Positions 16,490 to 24,631 of a stretch of DNA of 64,000 nucleotides are shown piece by piece. The position numbers and the translations under genes are program-made. The notes under the pieces were generated by a model. That model was given only the letters and a program-made list of their open reading frames with translations, was not told the origin of the DNA and ran no database searches. Within the stretch, counting starts at the first letter, position 1; the number at the start of each line of letters is the position of its first letter. The stretch spans positions 32,967 through 96,966 of the forward strand of contig DASZBX010000079.1 of assembly GCA_035943635.1 (NCBI GenBank). Direction: 5' to 3'. Origin of the DNA: DASZBX01 sp035943635. Its GTDB lineage: Bacteria > Actinomycetota > Actinomycetes > Streptomycetales > Catenulisporaceae.

Positions 16490-17350
16490 TTACGACGCGA
16501 TCGCGGAGGTTTCCGCCGTGTCGTGTGCCTCGGCGGTGCTGGTGCGGTCCGGTCGGCGGGAGCGAAGGAGGAAGGCCAGGGCGGTGGCCAGGTATCCGAG
16601 GTAGACGAGGGCCTGGAGCGCGGAGGGTGCGTCGGAGTAGCCGAGGAACGAGTGCGCGATGTCGCCGAACGTGCTGTCCTCGCTCAGGATGGACCCGGTG
16701 TGCCACAGCGGTGTGGTCAGCACCGGGAGCCAGCCGAGTTGCTGGAGGTCCTCGACGGCGTCGGCCAGGAGTCCGGCGGCGAAGACCATCAGCAGCGCCC
16801 CGACGACAGTGAAGAACCGGGCGAGGTTGAGCTTGTGGCCGAGCCGGTAGATGAAGAACGCCATCACGAGGGAGATCGCCAGGCCCGCGGCTGCGCCGGC
16901 CACGGCCCCCCTGGTGGAGGTGGAGAAGACGATGGCCAGGGTGAACACGACCGTCTCGAGCCCCTCGCGGCCGACCGCCTGGAAGGCGAGTAGGGCCAGG
17001 CCGGTGCGCGCCCCGCGGGTGAGCGCGGCGTCGGCCCGCGCCCTCAGGATCCCGGCCAGGTCGCGGGCGTGGTTGCGCATCCAGAACGTCATGTAGGTCA
17101 GGACCGCGGCGGCCAGCAGATAGGTGCCGGTCTCGAAGATCGTCTGGGCCCTGGAGCCGTCGTACGCCCGCACGGTCAGGTATGCGGCCGTTCCGCCGGC
17201 GCCCGCCAGCAGCAGGGCGGCGCCGACCCCGAGGAACACGTCGCGAAAGTACCGGCGGGCACCCATCCGGTTGAGATAGGCCAGCAGGATCGCGACGATC
17301 ATGCTGGCCTCAATCCCTTCGCGCAGGAATATGACGAAGGTGGCGATCAT
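16490..17350 (-). CDS. FTR1/EfeU-family iron permease (286 aa)
   Basis: Seven-helix high-affinity iron permease. Both diagnostic REGxE motifs are present: LREGIEASM at the N terminus (residues 9-17) and GREGLETVV in the middle. In the Ftr1/EfeU family these acidic motifs bind ferric iron during transport. The length is normal. The start codon at 17350 has GGAG upstream. EfeO and EfeB genes are absent, so it is a solitary permease. A DtxR/IdeR-type iron box about 80 bp upstream suggests induction when iron is scarce. Confidence 0.92.
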   Translation of the reverse strand: MIATFVIFLREGIEASMIVAILLAYLNRMGARRYFRDVFLGVGAALLLAGAGGTAAYLTVRAYDGSRAQTIFETGTYLLAAAVLTYMTFWMRNHARDLAGILRARADAALTRGARTGLALLAFQAVGREGLETVVFTLAIVFSTSTRGAVAGAAAGLAISLVMAFFIYRLGHKLNLARFFTVVGALLMVFAAGLLADAVEDLQQLGWLPVLTTPLWHTGSILSEDSTFGDIAHSFLGYSDAPSALQALVYLGYLATALAFLLRSRRPDRTSTAEAHDTAETSAIAS

Positions 17351-17431
17351 GGACGGCTCCGGATCGGGGTAGTAGGGGACGGCTCGGGGTGCCGGCGTGC
17401 TGCGGAGTTTGGCCGCAGAACGACAGTAGCT

Positions 17432-17450
17432 TAAGGCTAGCCTTACCTAA
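17432..17450 (-). promoter_or_regulatory. IdeR/DmdR-type iron box for the FTR1 gene
   Basis: On the minus strand the 19-mer TTAGGTAAGGCTAGCCTTA closely follows the actinobacterial iron-regulator consensus TTAGGTTAGGCTAACCTAA (16 of 19 positions by eye). It lies about 80 bp upstream of the permease start, where bound repressor would block transcription. Confidence 0.75.
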
Positions 17451-18596
17451 ATCATCCTGGGCAGGGAGGTGCTTTGGTCCTGTTCGACGATCGGGATGCC
17501 CGGTGGTCGCCCTGTGACACGACCTGGGTCTGCACCGGAACCAACACCGGATCCTGGACCCGGCGAGCGAGGACTGCTCCCTGGCCGTGCGCATCCGGGT
17601 ATTCTCGGCTCGGCCGCCGGGGGCCTCGAGCTGCTACCTGCGGTCGCTGTCGCGCCGTAGCGCAGGACGATCCGACCGGGCGGTGCGGAAGTACGAAGGA
17701 GGGGTGGTCCAGGTGTTCACCGACTACATGACCGGCCGCCGATGTGGATCGTGGCATCATCCTGGTGTGGGCGGCTGGCGTAGACGACCAGCGCGGGCGC
17801 GGGCGTGTTCGCCCAGAACGATCAGGCCCTCCAGGTCGGCATGCGAGTACGGAAGCCGAAACGCGTCGGGGCTACGCGCCAGCAAATGACCGGCCTAGTC
17901 TTGGCAAAATCATCTCGAGGGTCGGCGGCAAGCTGCGACGGAGGACGACGCGGCAACGTCGACGATTGCGGGACGTCCCGGGTAGCGGGCGGGTCAACCA
18001 TGGCGGCGCTGATGCCGAAGGCCCGCCACGCGGCCCGCAGAACCGCTCCCAGCGGCACTGTCGCGGTATCACTGCGACTGTTCGGCGACGGATGGCCATG
18101 CTTACCGCGGCCGGACCGAGAGCTGGAATAGCGCTCGCTCCGGTTAGTCCTATCGCGGGATTGCGCGTTGGCCGCGAGGTTGACGGCGTCGGCAGTCGGC
18201 CCGGGCGCGCCGGACGTCCGGTCGTTGGGTGCGCCAGGATCTATGTGCTCACCCAGGCGGCGGATGTGCTGGTGAGGGTAGTCAAGCCGTGGCTGTGTTC
18301 GAGCATTTCTCACCATGCCCGGTACTCGTCGGAAGCCAGCCGCCGCGCTGGGCGCTTCTGGCCGGTAGGCCCATCGTGGGCGCCTTGACAGGGCCGGAAT
18401 GCGGTGTATCAATATTCCACAGTTACAAACATTTTTCGTCGTGTTACGAATGGCGCCCGGCGCAGGGATGCCGCAACCGATTGTCTGGAAGGCCGCCTCC
18501 ATGCGGTCGTACACTTTCGGACTTTGTGAACGCCACCGGCGTGCCGCGTTCGCACACCCTTCTCCGCTCTCTCCCCTGTTTCCGAGAAGAGACATC
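17451..18596. other. 1.1-kb region without a convincing gene
   Basis: Several open frames cross this stretch on both strands (for example 17744-18388 plus and 17822-18712 minus), but none has recognisable motifs or a ribosome-binding site with a plausible protein. The last 200 bp are AT-richer and should carry the promoter of the PQQ-propeller gene. The rest may be decayed coding sequence. Confidence 0.4.
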
Positions 18597-20552
18597 ATGA
18601 ACAGCTCCAACCATCGCATGCCACCACGTCTCAGACGCCTGTTTCTAGTCCTGCTCACCCTGCTCGCCACAGGCGCGTTGGTGTCCCAGAGTGCGTACGC
18701 GGACGACACCACCGTGTCCTACGACACGCTGCGCACCGGGTGGGATCCGAACGAGCCGGGGCTGAGCCCCGCGGCGGTGCCCGGTTCCGGTTTCGGCCAG
18801 CTGTTCTCCACGGCCGTGACCGGCCAGGTCTACGCGCAACCACTGGTGGTCGGCAACACGCTGGTGGCGGCCACCGAGGCGAACAACATCTACGGGATCA
18901 ACGCCACGACGGGCGCGGTACTTTGGTCGCGCAACGTCGGGGCCCCGGAACCGATTTGGACGACCTGCGGGGACCTGACCCCGCAGGTCGGGATCACCAG
19001 CACCCCGGTCTACGACCCGGCGACCAAGTCGGTGTTCTTCCTCGCCAAGGTCAACGACGGGCCGCACTACTACCTGCACTCGGTGGACCTGGCCACCGGC
19101 GCCGAGCGGTCCGGCTGGCCGATCGCGGTCTCCGGGACCCCGAGCAACGACAGCGCCCACCCGTTCGACTCGGCGACCGCGCTCCAGCGCCCGGGCCTGC
19201 TGCTGCTCGGCGGCGTGGTCTACGCCGCGTTCGGCAGCTCGTGTGACCAAGGGTCCTACGACGGGTACGTGGCCGGGTTCAACACCACCACCCCGACCAT
19301 GTCCACCCTGTGGTCCGCCGAGGCGGGCAGCGCGGACGGTGAGGCCGCGATCTGGCAGTCCGGCGGCGGCCTGGTCTCCGACGGGCCCGGGCGCATCATC
19401 TTCACCAGCGGCAACGGCTTCGACCCGCCGAAGGGACCCGGGAACAACCCCCCGGCCACCCTGGGCGACTCGGTGGTGCGCCTGCAGGTCAACGCCAACG
19501 GCTCGCTCTCGGCCAAGGACTTCTTCAGCCCCAACAACAACGCCCAGCTCTCGGCCGGCGACTCGGACTTCGGCTCCGGCGGCCCACTGGCACTGCCCAA
19601 CGGTTTCGGCACCACCGCCCACCCGGACCTGCTCGTGCAGGTCGGCAAAGACGGCCGGGTGTTCCTGCTGGACCGCGACAACCTCGGCGGGATGGGCCAG
19701 GGGCCCGGCGGCAGTGACAACTCCGTGGGCCCGCCGGTGGGCCCGTTCAACGGCTTGTGGGGCCACCCGGCGTTCTGGGGCGGGGACGGCGGCTACGTCT
19801 ACGACGTGGAGAACGGCGGACCGCTGCGGGCGTTGAAATACTCCGTCAACGCCAACGGCCTGCCTCAGCTGACCTCGGCCGGCACCAGCTCGGCGACCTT
19901 CGCCCTCGGAGCCGGATCCCCCCTGATCACCTCCTCCGGCTCCACCTCCGGCTCCGCCGTCCTCTGGGTCGTGCACACCAACGACGACACCGGCGTCGGG
20001 GCCACCTTGCAGGCCTATAACCCCGTGCCCCAGAGCGGTAAGCTCACCCTGCTCTGGTCCGCGTCCATCGGCACCGCGGCGAAGTTCACCGTTCCCGCCG
20101 CCAACGCCGGCCGAGTGTACCTCGGCACACGCGACGGCCACATCCTCGCCTTCGGGCCCACCACCACGACCGGGGGCACCGGGCCGGTCACCTCCGGGGT
20201 CACCGGCAAGTGCCTGGACGACAACAACAGCGGCGCCGACGCCACCCCGGTGATCATCTACGACTGCAACGGCGGAGCCAACCAGAACTGGACCTTCACC
20301 AACGGCACCTTGCAGATCAACGGCAAGTGCGCGGACGTCACCGGGCAGGGCACCGCCAACGGCACCAAGGTCGAACTCTGGGACTGCAACGGCGGGACCA
20401 ACCAGCAGTGGACGGCGCAGTCCAACGGCGAACTGGTCAGCACCGCCTCCGGCCGGTGCCTGGACGACCCGGGCTTCTCCACCGTCAACCAGACCCAGGT
20501 CGTCATCTGGGACTGCAACAACGGCGCCAACCAGCACTGGGCACTTCCTTAG
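18597..20552 (+). CDS. Secreted PQQ-type beta-propeller protein with ricin B lectin domain (651 aa)
   Basis: A signal peptide (RRLFLVLLTLLATGALVSQSAYA, cleaved near residue 37) precedes a beta-propeller of PQQ/quinoprotein-like repeats (about 45-530; NNIYGINATTGAVLWSRNVG, HYYLHSVDLATG, DLLVQVGKDGRVFLLDRDN). The C terminus (about 535-651) is a ricin-type trefoil with three QxW repeats (GGANQNWTF, GGTNQQWTA, NGANQHWAL) that bind sugars. No quinoprotein dehydrogenase catalytic set was identified, so the propeller may be structural. ATG at 18597 follows GAGAAGAG. Predicted extracellular and polysaccharide-associated; the function of the propeller is unknown. Confidence 0.85.
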   Translation: MNSSNHRMPPRLRRLFLVLLTLLATGALVSQSAYADDTTVSYDTLRTGWDPNEPGLSPAAVPGSGFGQLFSTAVTGQVYAQPLVVGNTLVAATEANNIYGINATTGAVLWSRNVGAPEPIWTTCGDLTPQVGITSTPVYDPATKSVFFLAKVNDGPHYYLHSVDLATGAERSGWPIAVSGTPSNDSAHPFDSATALQRPGLLLLGGVVYAAFGSSCDQGSYDGYVAGFNTTTPTMSTLWSAEAGSADGEAAIWQSGGGLVSDGPGRIIFTSGNGFDPPKGPGNNPPATLGDSVVRLQVNANGSLSAKDFFSPNNNAQLSAGDSDFGSGGPLALPNGFGTTAHPDLLVQVGKDGRVFLLDRDNLGGMGQGPGGSDNSVGPPVGPFNGLWGHPAFWGGDGGYVYDVENGGPLRALKYSVNANGLPQLTSAGTSSATFALGAGSPLITSSGSTSGSAVLWVVHTNDDTGVGATLQAYNPVPQSGKLTLLWSASIGTAAKFTVPAANAGRVYLGTRDGHILAFGPTTTTGGTGPVTSGVTGKCLDDNNSGADATPVIIYDCNGGANQNWTFTNGTLQINGKCADVTGQGTANGTKVELWDCNGGTNQQWTAQSNGELVSTASGRCLDDPGFSTVNQTQVVIWDCNNGANQHWALP

Positions 20553-20610
20553 ACACACCAGTCGACGATGGTGCGGCCGGGGACGAGAGTATCCCTCGGC
20601 CGCACACCGA

Positions 20611-20648
20611 ACTTGCCGCCGGCCGTCTCCCGGCGGCCGGCGGCAAGT
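20611..20648. terminator. Terminator after the propeller/ricin gene
   Basis: A 15-bp perfect inverted repeat (20611-20625 with 20634-20648) with an 8-nt loop, about 60 bp after the stop codon. Confidence 0.65.
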
Positions 20649-20727
20649 CGGACTCTCAGAGCTCACGCAATGCTCCCAGTGGCCCGGGTTGGGTCATCGC
20701 CTCGGGCCCTCCAGGCTGTGGGCGCGG

Positions 20728-20901
20728 CTAGACGAGTTGTTCCGGATTCTGGCGCGGCGAAACGGCTGATCGGCGGCGCCTGGCCGCACGCCGCGGCCAG
20801 GCGCCGCCGATCAGCCGTTTCGCCGCGCACACTCACCCGGCAGGCCAGCGCACCTACCGGCAATTCGGCTCAGGCGCCAGAATCCGGAACAACTCGTCTA
20901 G
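20728..20901. mobile_element. MITE-like element B with giant hairpin (174 bp)
   Basis: The ends are CTAG followed by a 24-bp terminal inverted repeat (ACGAGTTGTTCCGGATTCTG...). Inside, 20754-20787 and 20793-20826 form a perfect 34-bp stem with a 5-nt loop, leaving a short unpaired right arm. There is no coding capacity. The right CTAG (20898-20901) provides the stop codon of the dedA-like gene on the minus strand. A 56-bp relative lies at 52192-52247. It is probably mobilised by an IS5-group transposase that generates CTAG duplications. Confidence 0.7.
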
Positions 20902-21518
20902 GTGGTCCGATGGTGGGCGCGTATTCGGGTGCGGGCGTATCCGCAGGCCAGGGCAAGCGGAAGGGAGAGCACGGCGGCGGCCAGGAACTCCGGGAGGTAG
21001 TGCTCCAGGCCCGGGGCGGCGCGCCCGGCTGCATAGCCGGCCAGCGTGGTGGTCAGCGTCCAGGCCAGGGCGCCGATCACCTGCCAGGCGACGAACGCCC
21101 GCAGGGGCAGGTTCAGCACTCCGGCCAACGGTCCCATCAGGCTGCGGGCACCCGGGATGAAGCGGGCGGCCAGTAGCGCCGGGCCCGGGCCGCGGCGGGT
21201 GGCGAGGTGTTCGATGCGGGTCATGGCCCGCTCGATCCGGCTGTTGCGGTGGCGTAGGGGAAGTTGCCGTTCCCCGATCCGCCCGATCAGGTACCCGGTC
21301 TGCGCGCCGGCGATGGCCCCGGCGGCCGCGGCGGCCAGCACCCAGGGCAGGGAGAGATGTCCGGTGGCGCACAGCAGGCCGGCGGTCAGCAGCAGGGTGT
21401 CCCCAGGCAGGACGAAGCCGATCGGCAGTGCGGTCTCGATGAACAGCACCAGGAGAATCCCCGCGGCGGCGTACGGGCCGAGCCCGGTAAGCAGTGAGGT
21501 TGCGCTGAACGGGTTCAT
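20898..21518 (-). CDS. DedA/VTT-family membrane protein (206 aa)
   Basis: SNARE-associated/VTT domain protein. It has the DedA motifs PGDTLLLTAG (after TM1 and the re-entrant segment; FVLPGD) and ARFIPGARSLMGPLAGV (the conserved FxxxxR/PG region). Family members are lipid flippases or carriers for undecaprenyl phosphate or phospholipids and affect membrane potential. An excellent ribosome-binding site, AGGAGGT, precedes ATG 21518. The stop codon is in the CTAG target duplication of MITE B. A dyad upstream suggests regulated expression. Specific substrate unknown. Confidence 0.88.
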   Translation of the reverse strand: MNPFSATSLLTGLGPYAAAGILLVLFIETALPIGFVLPGDTLLLTAGLLCATGHLSLPWVLAAAAAGAIAGAQTGYLIGRIGERQLPLRHRNSRIERAMTRIEHLATRRGPGPALLAARFIPGARSLMGPLAGVLNLPLRAFVAWQVIGALAWTLTTTLAGYAAGRAAPGLEHYLPEFLAAAVLSLPLALACGYARTRIRAHHRTT

Positions 21519-21599
21519 ACGGTCCTACCTCCTGGTTCGCGCGGGGATGACGGTGGTCGGCTCACGCGCGGGCGTGGCACAGTGGACCCCGGGCATGTT

Positions 21600-21627
21600 C
21601 TACAGGACTGTAGTAGTTCTACAGTAG
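21600..21627. promoter_or_regulatory. BlaI/CopY-like dyad between dedA and VIT1 genes
   Basis: CTACAG-GA-CTGTAG (21600-21613) is a perfect dyad, followed at once by a second half-related word, TTCTACAGTAG. The TACA...TGTA pattern resembles operators of BlaI/MecI/CopY-family repressors. It lies about 80 bp upstream of the dedA-like start. No such repressor gene is present in the window, so the assignment is tentative. Confidence 0.45.
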
Positions 21628-21999
21628 CGTAGATGATGTGAACCGGAACGGGAGGCCGCGTGCTGCGAAGGCAGAGTTCCAAGTCCGGTCCCGGGTCTCG
21701 CCGGGCGGCCGGCGAGTCGGCGTCGGCGGTGCCGGGGGTCTGGTGGGACGCCGGGTGGGCGCTGCGGCCCGGCCAGGTGCGCGCTGCTCAGCCCGCCACC
21801 GCGGTTCGGGGGCGTGGCGAAGGTGCGTGCTGGGATAGACGTTGGTCACCGTCGCCGCACTGTGCGCCCTCGGAGTAGCCAATGATCTGCAGGATCTGCT
21901 GTCCCCCACGCAAGCCCGGGCCCGCTGACCGACCAACGGCCCGGGGGACGTCGTACCCGGGCCCCGCGCGACCCGAACCGACAGGAAGAGACTTGCCAC
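21628..21999. other. Leader or remnant region before the VIT1-type gene
   Basis: About 370 bp. A short tail-like frame (VTVAALCALGVANDLQDLL..., stop near 21928) might be the end of a lost gene or a small peptide, but nothing certain is seen. The last part should hold the promoter of the transporter. Confidence 0.3.
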
Positions 22000-22728
22000 G
22001 TGGCACCCAAGGAGAACAGCGACCGGCCCGACCACGGCGAGCCGCACCAGGGCGCGCTGGGCACCCGGCTCAACTGGCTGCGCGCCGGAGTCCTCGGCGC
22101 CAATGACGGGCTGGTGTCCACAGCGGGCTTGGTCATCGGGGTCGCCGGAGCGACCAGTTCCACCACGGCGCTGCTCACCGCCGGGCTGGCCGGGCTGCTG
22201 GCCGGGTCGTTGTCCATGGCCGTCGGCGAGTATGTCTCGGTCAGTTCCCAGCGCGACGCGGAACAAGCCTCCCTCAGGCTGGAACGTCGCGAACTGGCCA
22301 CCGACCCGGACGCGGAGCTGGCCGAATTGGCGGGCTTGTACCAGGCCAAGGGTCTGAGCCCCGATCTGGCTCGCGAGGTGGCACAGCAGCTGACCCGTCA
22401 CGATGCGCTCGGCGCCCACGCCGAGACCGAACTGGGCATCGATCCGCAGGCTCTGACCAATCCCTGGCACGCCGCCGGGGCCAGTCTGCTCGCTTTCGTC
22501 GCCGGCGCGCTGCTGCCACTTCTGGCGATCGTGCTGCCGCCCGCCCCGGTACGGCTCTACGTCACCGTCGCCTCCGTGCTCGGCGCGCTCGTCCTGTGCG
22601 GCTGGGGCAGCGCCCGCCTCGGGCACGCACCAGTGCGCGCAGGAGTGTTGCGCAACGTCGCCGGAGGCGCGCTGGCCATGGCTGTCACCTATGGTGTCGG
22701 ATCGCTGCTGGGCGCTTCAGGAATCTGA
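22000..22728 (+). CDS. VIT1/CCC1-family iron or manganese transporter (242 aa)
   Basis: Vacuolar-iron-transporter family membrane protein. The first helix carries GANDGLVSTAGLV, the family hallmark; TM2 has LAGSLSMAVGEYVSV. A cytoplasmic acidic metal-binding loop (about residues 85-150, rich in Glu and Asp: ERRELATDPDAELAELAGLY) precedes the last three helices. It probably exports Fe2+ or Mn2+ from the cytosol by proton antiport. GTG at 22000 is preceded by AGGAAGAG. With the FTR1 permease 5 kb away it may help balance iron, although the two genes are not linked in one operon. Confidence 0.9.
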   Translation: MAPKENSDRPDHGEPHQGALGTRLNWLRAGVLGANDGLVSTAGLVIGVAGATSSTTALLTAGLAGLLAGSLSMAVGEYVSVSSQRDAEQASLRLERRELATDPDAELAELAGLYQAKGLSPDLAREVAQQLTRHDALGAHAETELGIDPQALTNPWHAAGASLLAFVAGALLPLLAIVLPPAPVRLYVTVASVLGALVLCGWGSARLGHAPVRAGVLRNVAGGALAMAVTYGVGSLLGASGI

Positions 22729-22816
22729 TGCGCCGGTCCGGATTCTCTCGACCGGTCCGGCCGAACCTCCGGCGGCTCGATGCGATCACGCCGAAACGGC
22801 CGGCAACACCGGCGCC

Positions 22817-23002
22817 TTAGACCATAGGACTCGGCCGGCTGACGGTTGGCGATCGTGCGGGGCGAAGTCCAGGCGGACCAGTGCGGGCATGCACCAGGAA
22901 ACCGGCTCGGGTCAGCCCACGGGTCGGGGACCGGGCGATCCCCGCATCGTCCTCGACCACCAAGACCCGCAGACCGGCGGCGGTATCGACAGTGTCCGTC
23001 AT
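22817..23002 (-). pseudogene. Truncated OmpR-type response regulator (5' end only)
   Basis: 61 codons. The first part, GLRVLVVEDDAGIA...TRGLTRAGFLV, is the N terminus of an OmpR/PhoB receiver domain including the acidic pocket. The rest of the receiver and the DNA-binding domain are missing, and the sequence after about residue 42 is out of frame. It lies 35 bp behind the ferredoxin gene on the same strand, with GGGGATC before its ATG. An ancestral two-component system may have followed the redox operon. Confidence 0.7.
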
Positions 23003-23037
23003 CAGATCCCCACGATCCTTCTCCATCAGCGGCGCCC

Positions 23038-23274
23038 TCATCTGCGGGTCGCCTGGCCGGCGTTGACTAGTTTCAGGGCCAGTGTCGGGCAGGCGGCAGC
23101 GGCGAGCCTGGCGTGGTGGAGCAGGTGGTCCGGGATCGTCTGGTCGGACAGGACCGGGTATCCCCAGGGGTCCTTCCCGATCATCTCGGGTAAGGCCTCG
23201 ATGCACACGCCGTGGGCGTGGCAGGCCAGCGGGTTGACCCTCAATCGCTGCCCGCCGCCGTCTTTCGCCATCAT
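23038..23274 (-). CDS. Single-cluster ferredoxin (78 aa)
   Basis: Short ferredoxin of the kind often paired with cytochrome P450s or flavoproteins. The ligands are CHAHGVC and a late CP (AAACPTLAL), giving three or four cysteines for a [3Fe-4S] or [4Fe-4S] cluster; the middle position of the classical CxxCxxC is His-Gly. Its ATG overlaps the TGA of the NuoF-like gene, so translation is coupled. It is the probable one-electron partner between the NuoF-like flavoprotein and the membrane reductase of this operon. Confidence 0.88.
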   Translation of the reverse strand: MMAKDGGGQRLRVNPLACHAHGVCIEALPEMIGKDPWGYPVLSDQTIPDHLLHHARLAAAACPTLALKLVNAGQATRR

Positions 23275-24602
23275 CGTGCCCTTCCGAGAAGCGGTGCGGC
23301 CGGGGCCGGCGGACCGGCCGGTACCGGCAGCAGCGGCGGGAGCCCGGCGCCCTGGCACGGGCCGTGCGTGGTGTGTGCCCGAACATCGGTGCCGAAGACG
23401 GTCATCGCGCTGGTGATCAGGCGGACCGCGCCGTCCGGGTGGCGGCAGGCGCCGCGCCCGGTCACATAGGGGGCGATGCGGGCCAGGTGGTCCGGTCCCC
23501 TGCGGTCCCCGCGCCAGGCCAGCGCTTCCAGGCCCAGGGCCAGGGAGGGCAGGCCGTTGACGCACGGGCCGCACTGTCCGGCGCTCTGCTCGGCCAGGTA
23601 GCGGGCGACCCGGGCGGTCTCGGCCAGGCCGCATGCGCCGGCCGGCAATGCCACGAAGATCCCGGCGCCCATGGCCGCGCCGGCCGCCGCCAGCGCGGCC
23701 GGGGTGATCGCGGTGGCCTGGAAGCGGGCGGCCTGCAGCCAGGCGCCGAAGTAGCCGCCGGCCAATACCGCCTGGAGCGGTTCGGTCGGGCCGCCGGCCA
23801 GGGCGAGCAGGTCCTGCCCGGTGATCCCGAGCGGGATCTCGTACACGCCGGGCGCGGCGACCGCGCCGCCGACCGTGACCAGGGCCGTGCCCGGGGCGTC
23901 CTTGGTCCCGGCGGAGCGGAACCAGTCGGGTCCGTGCCGGGTGATCAGGGCCAGGTGGGCGAGGGTTTCGATGTTGTTGACCAGGGTCGGGCGCCCGTCC
24001 ACGCCGCGCTCGAACGGCCGCGGCGGGCTGAACAGCGGCAAGGCCGGGCCACCGTTCAGCAGCCGCACCAGAGAGGTCTCCTCGCTGGCGACATACCGGT
24101 TGGGCACGGGCACCAGCCGCACGTGCGCGGTGTCGATCCCGGCTTCGCGCCGTTCGGCCAGGGCACGGTGCACGGTGTCGAGCACGGCGGCGGCGTCCTC
24201 GTGCACGCACAGATGTGCCGTGCCCGCGCCCACTGCGCGGGCGGCCAGCGCGATCCCGTCCAGGACCAGGTGCGGGGCGACGGCCAGCAGTGCGTGGTCC
24301 TTCATGCTCGCCGGCTCGCCCTCACAGCCGTTGGCCACGAGAACCGGCCCGGCCGTCCTGGCCCGGCGGCCGGCCTGGGCGGTGGCCGCGATCACGGACC
24401 GCATCTTGCGCCCGGTCGGGAATCCCGCCCCGCCCCGGCCGGTCAGACCGCTGTGGTCGGCCGCGTCCAGGACCGCCTCGGCTCCCAGGTGCGGCAGCGG
24501 GCCGTGCCGGCGCAGGTGGTCGGCCAGGTCCGCCGGACCGCCCGCGCCGGCCAGCAGGCCGGCCGGGGCGGCCATGGCGCGCACGGGTACGGTGGCGCTC
24601 AT
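23271..24602 (-). CDS. NuoF-like NAD(P)H-binding flavoprotein (443 aa)
   Basis: Homologue of the 51-kDa subunit of complex I and of diaphorase subunits. FMN/NAD-binding region: LTGRGGAGFPTGRKM, then VANGCEGEPASMKDH; a SLBB region follows (about 230-310). The C-terminal [4Fe-4S] domain has AGQCGPCVNGLP and GACRHPDGAVRL. It should oxidise NADH or NADPH and pass electrons to the ferredoxin encoded immediately downstream. ATG at 24602 (with GAGAGGA before it) is preferred; GTG at 24635, overlapping the stop of the preceding gene, is the alternative. No NuoE or NuoG partner is nearby. Confidence 0.88.
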   Translation of the reverse strand: MSATVPVRAMAAPAGLLAGAGGPADLADHLRRHGPLPHLGAEAVLDAADHSGLTGRGGAGFPTGRKMRSVIAATAQAGRRARTAGPVLVANGCEGEPASMKDHALLAVAPHLVLDGIALAARAVGAGTAHLCVHEDAAAVLDTVHRALAERREAGIDTAHVRLVPVPNRYVASEETSLVRLLNGGPALPLFSPPRPFERGVDGRPTLVNNIETLAHLALITRHGPDWFRSAGTKDAPGTALVTVGGAVAAPGVYEIPLGITGQDLLALAGGPTEPLQAVLAGGYFGAWLQAARFQATAITPAALAAAGAAMGAGIFVALPAGACGLAETARVARYLAEQSAGQCGPCVNGLPSLALGLEALAWRGDRRGPDHLARIAPYVTGRGACRHPDGAVRLITSAMTVFGTDVRAHTTHGPCQGAGLPPLLPVPAGPPAPAAPLLGRAR

Positions 24603-24631
24603 CTGCCAGTCCTCTCGTGTCTCAGGTACGG

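Noticed and set aside
17744..18388. 214-codon plus-strand frame in the gap before the propeller gene
   Set aside because: No recognisable motif, poor start context and overlapping open frames on both strands.
18645..20666. 673-codon minus-strand frame opposite the propeller/ricin gene
   Set aside because: Gly/Val/Arg-rich non-protein composition; the plus strand has a signal peptide and recognised domains.
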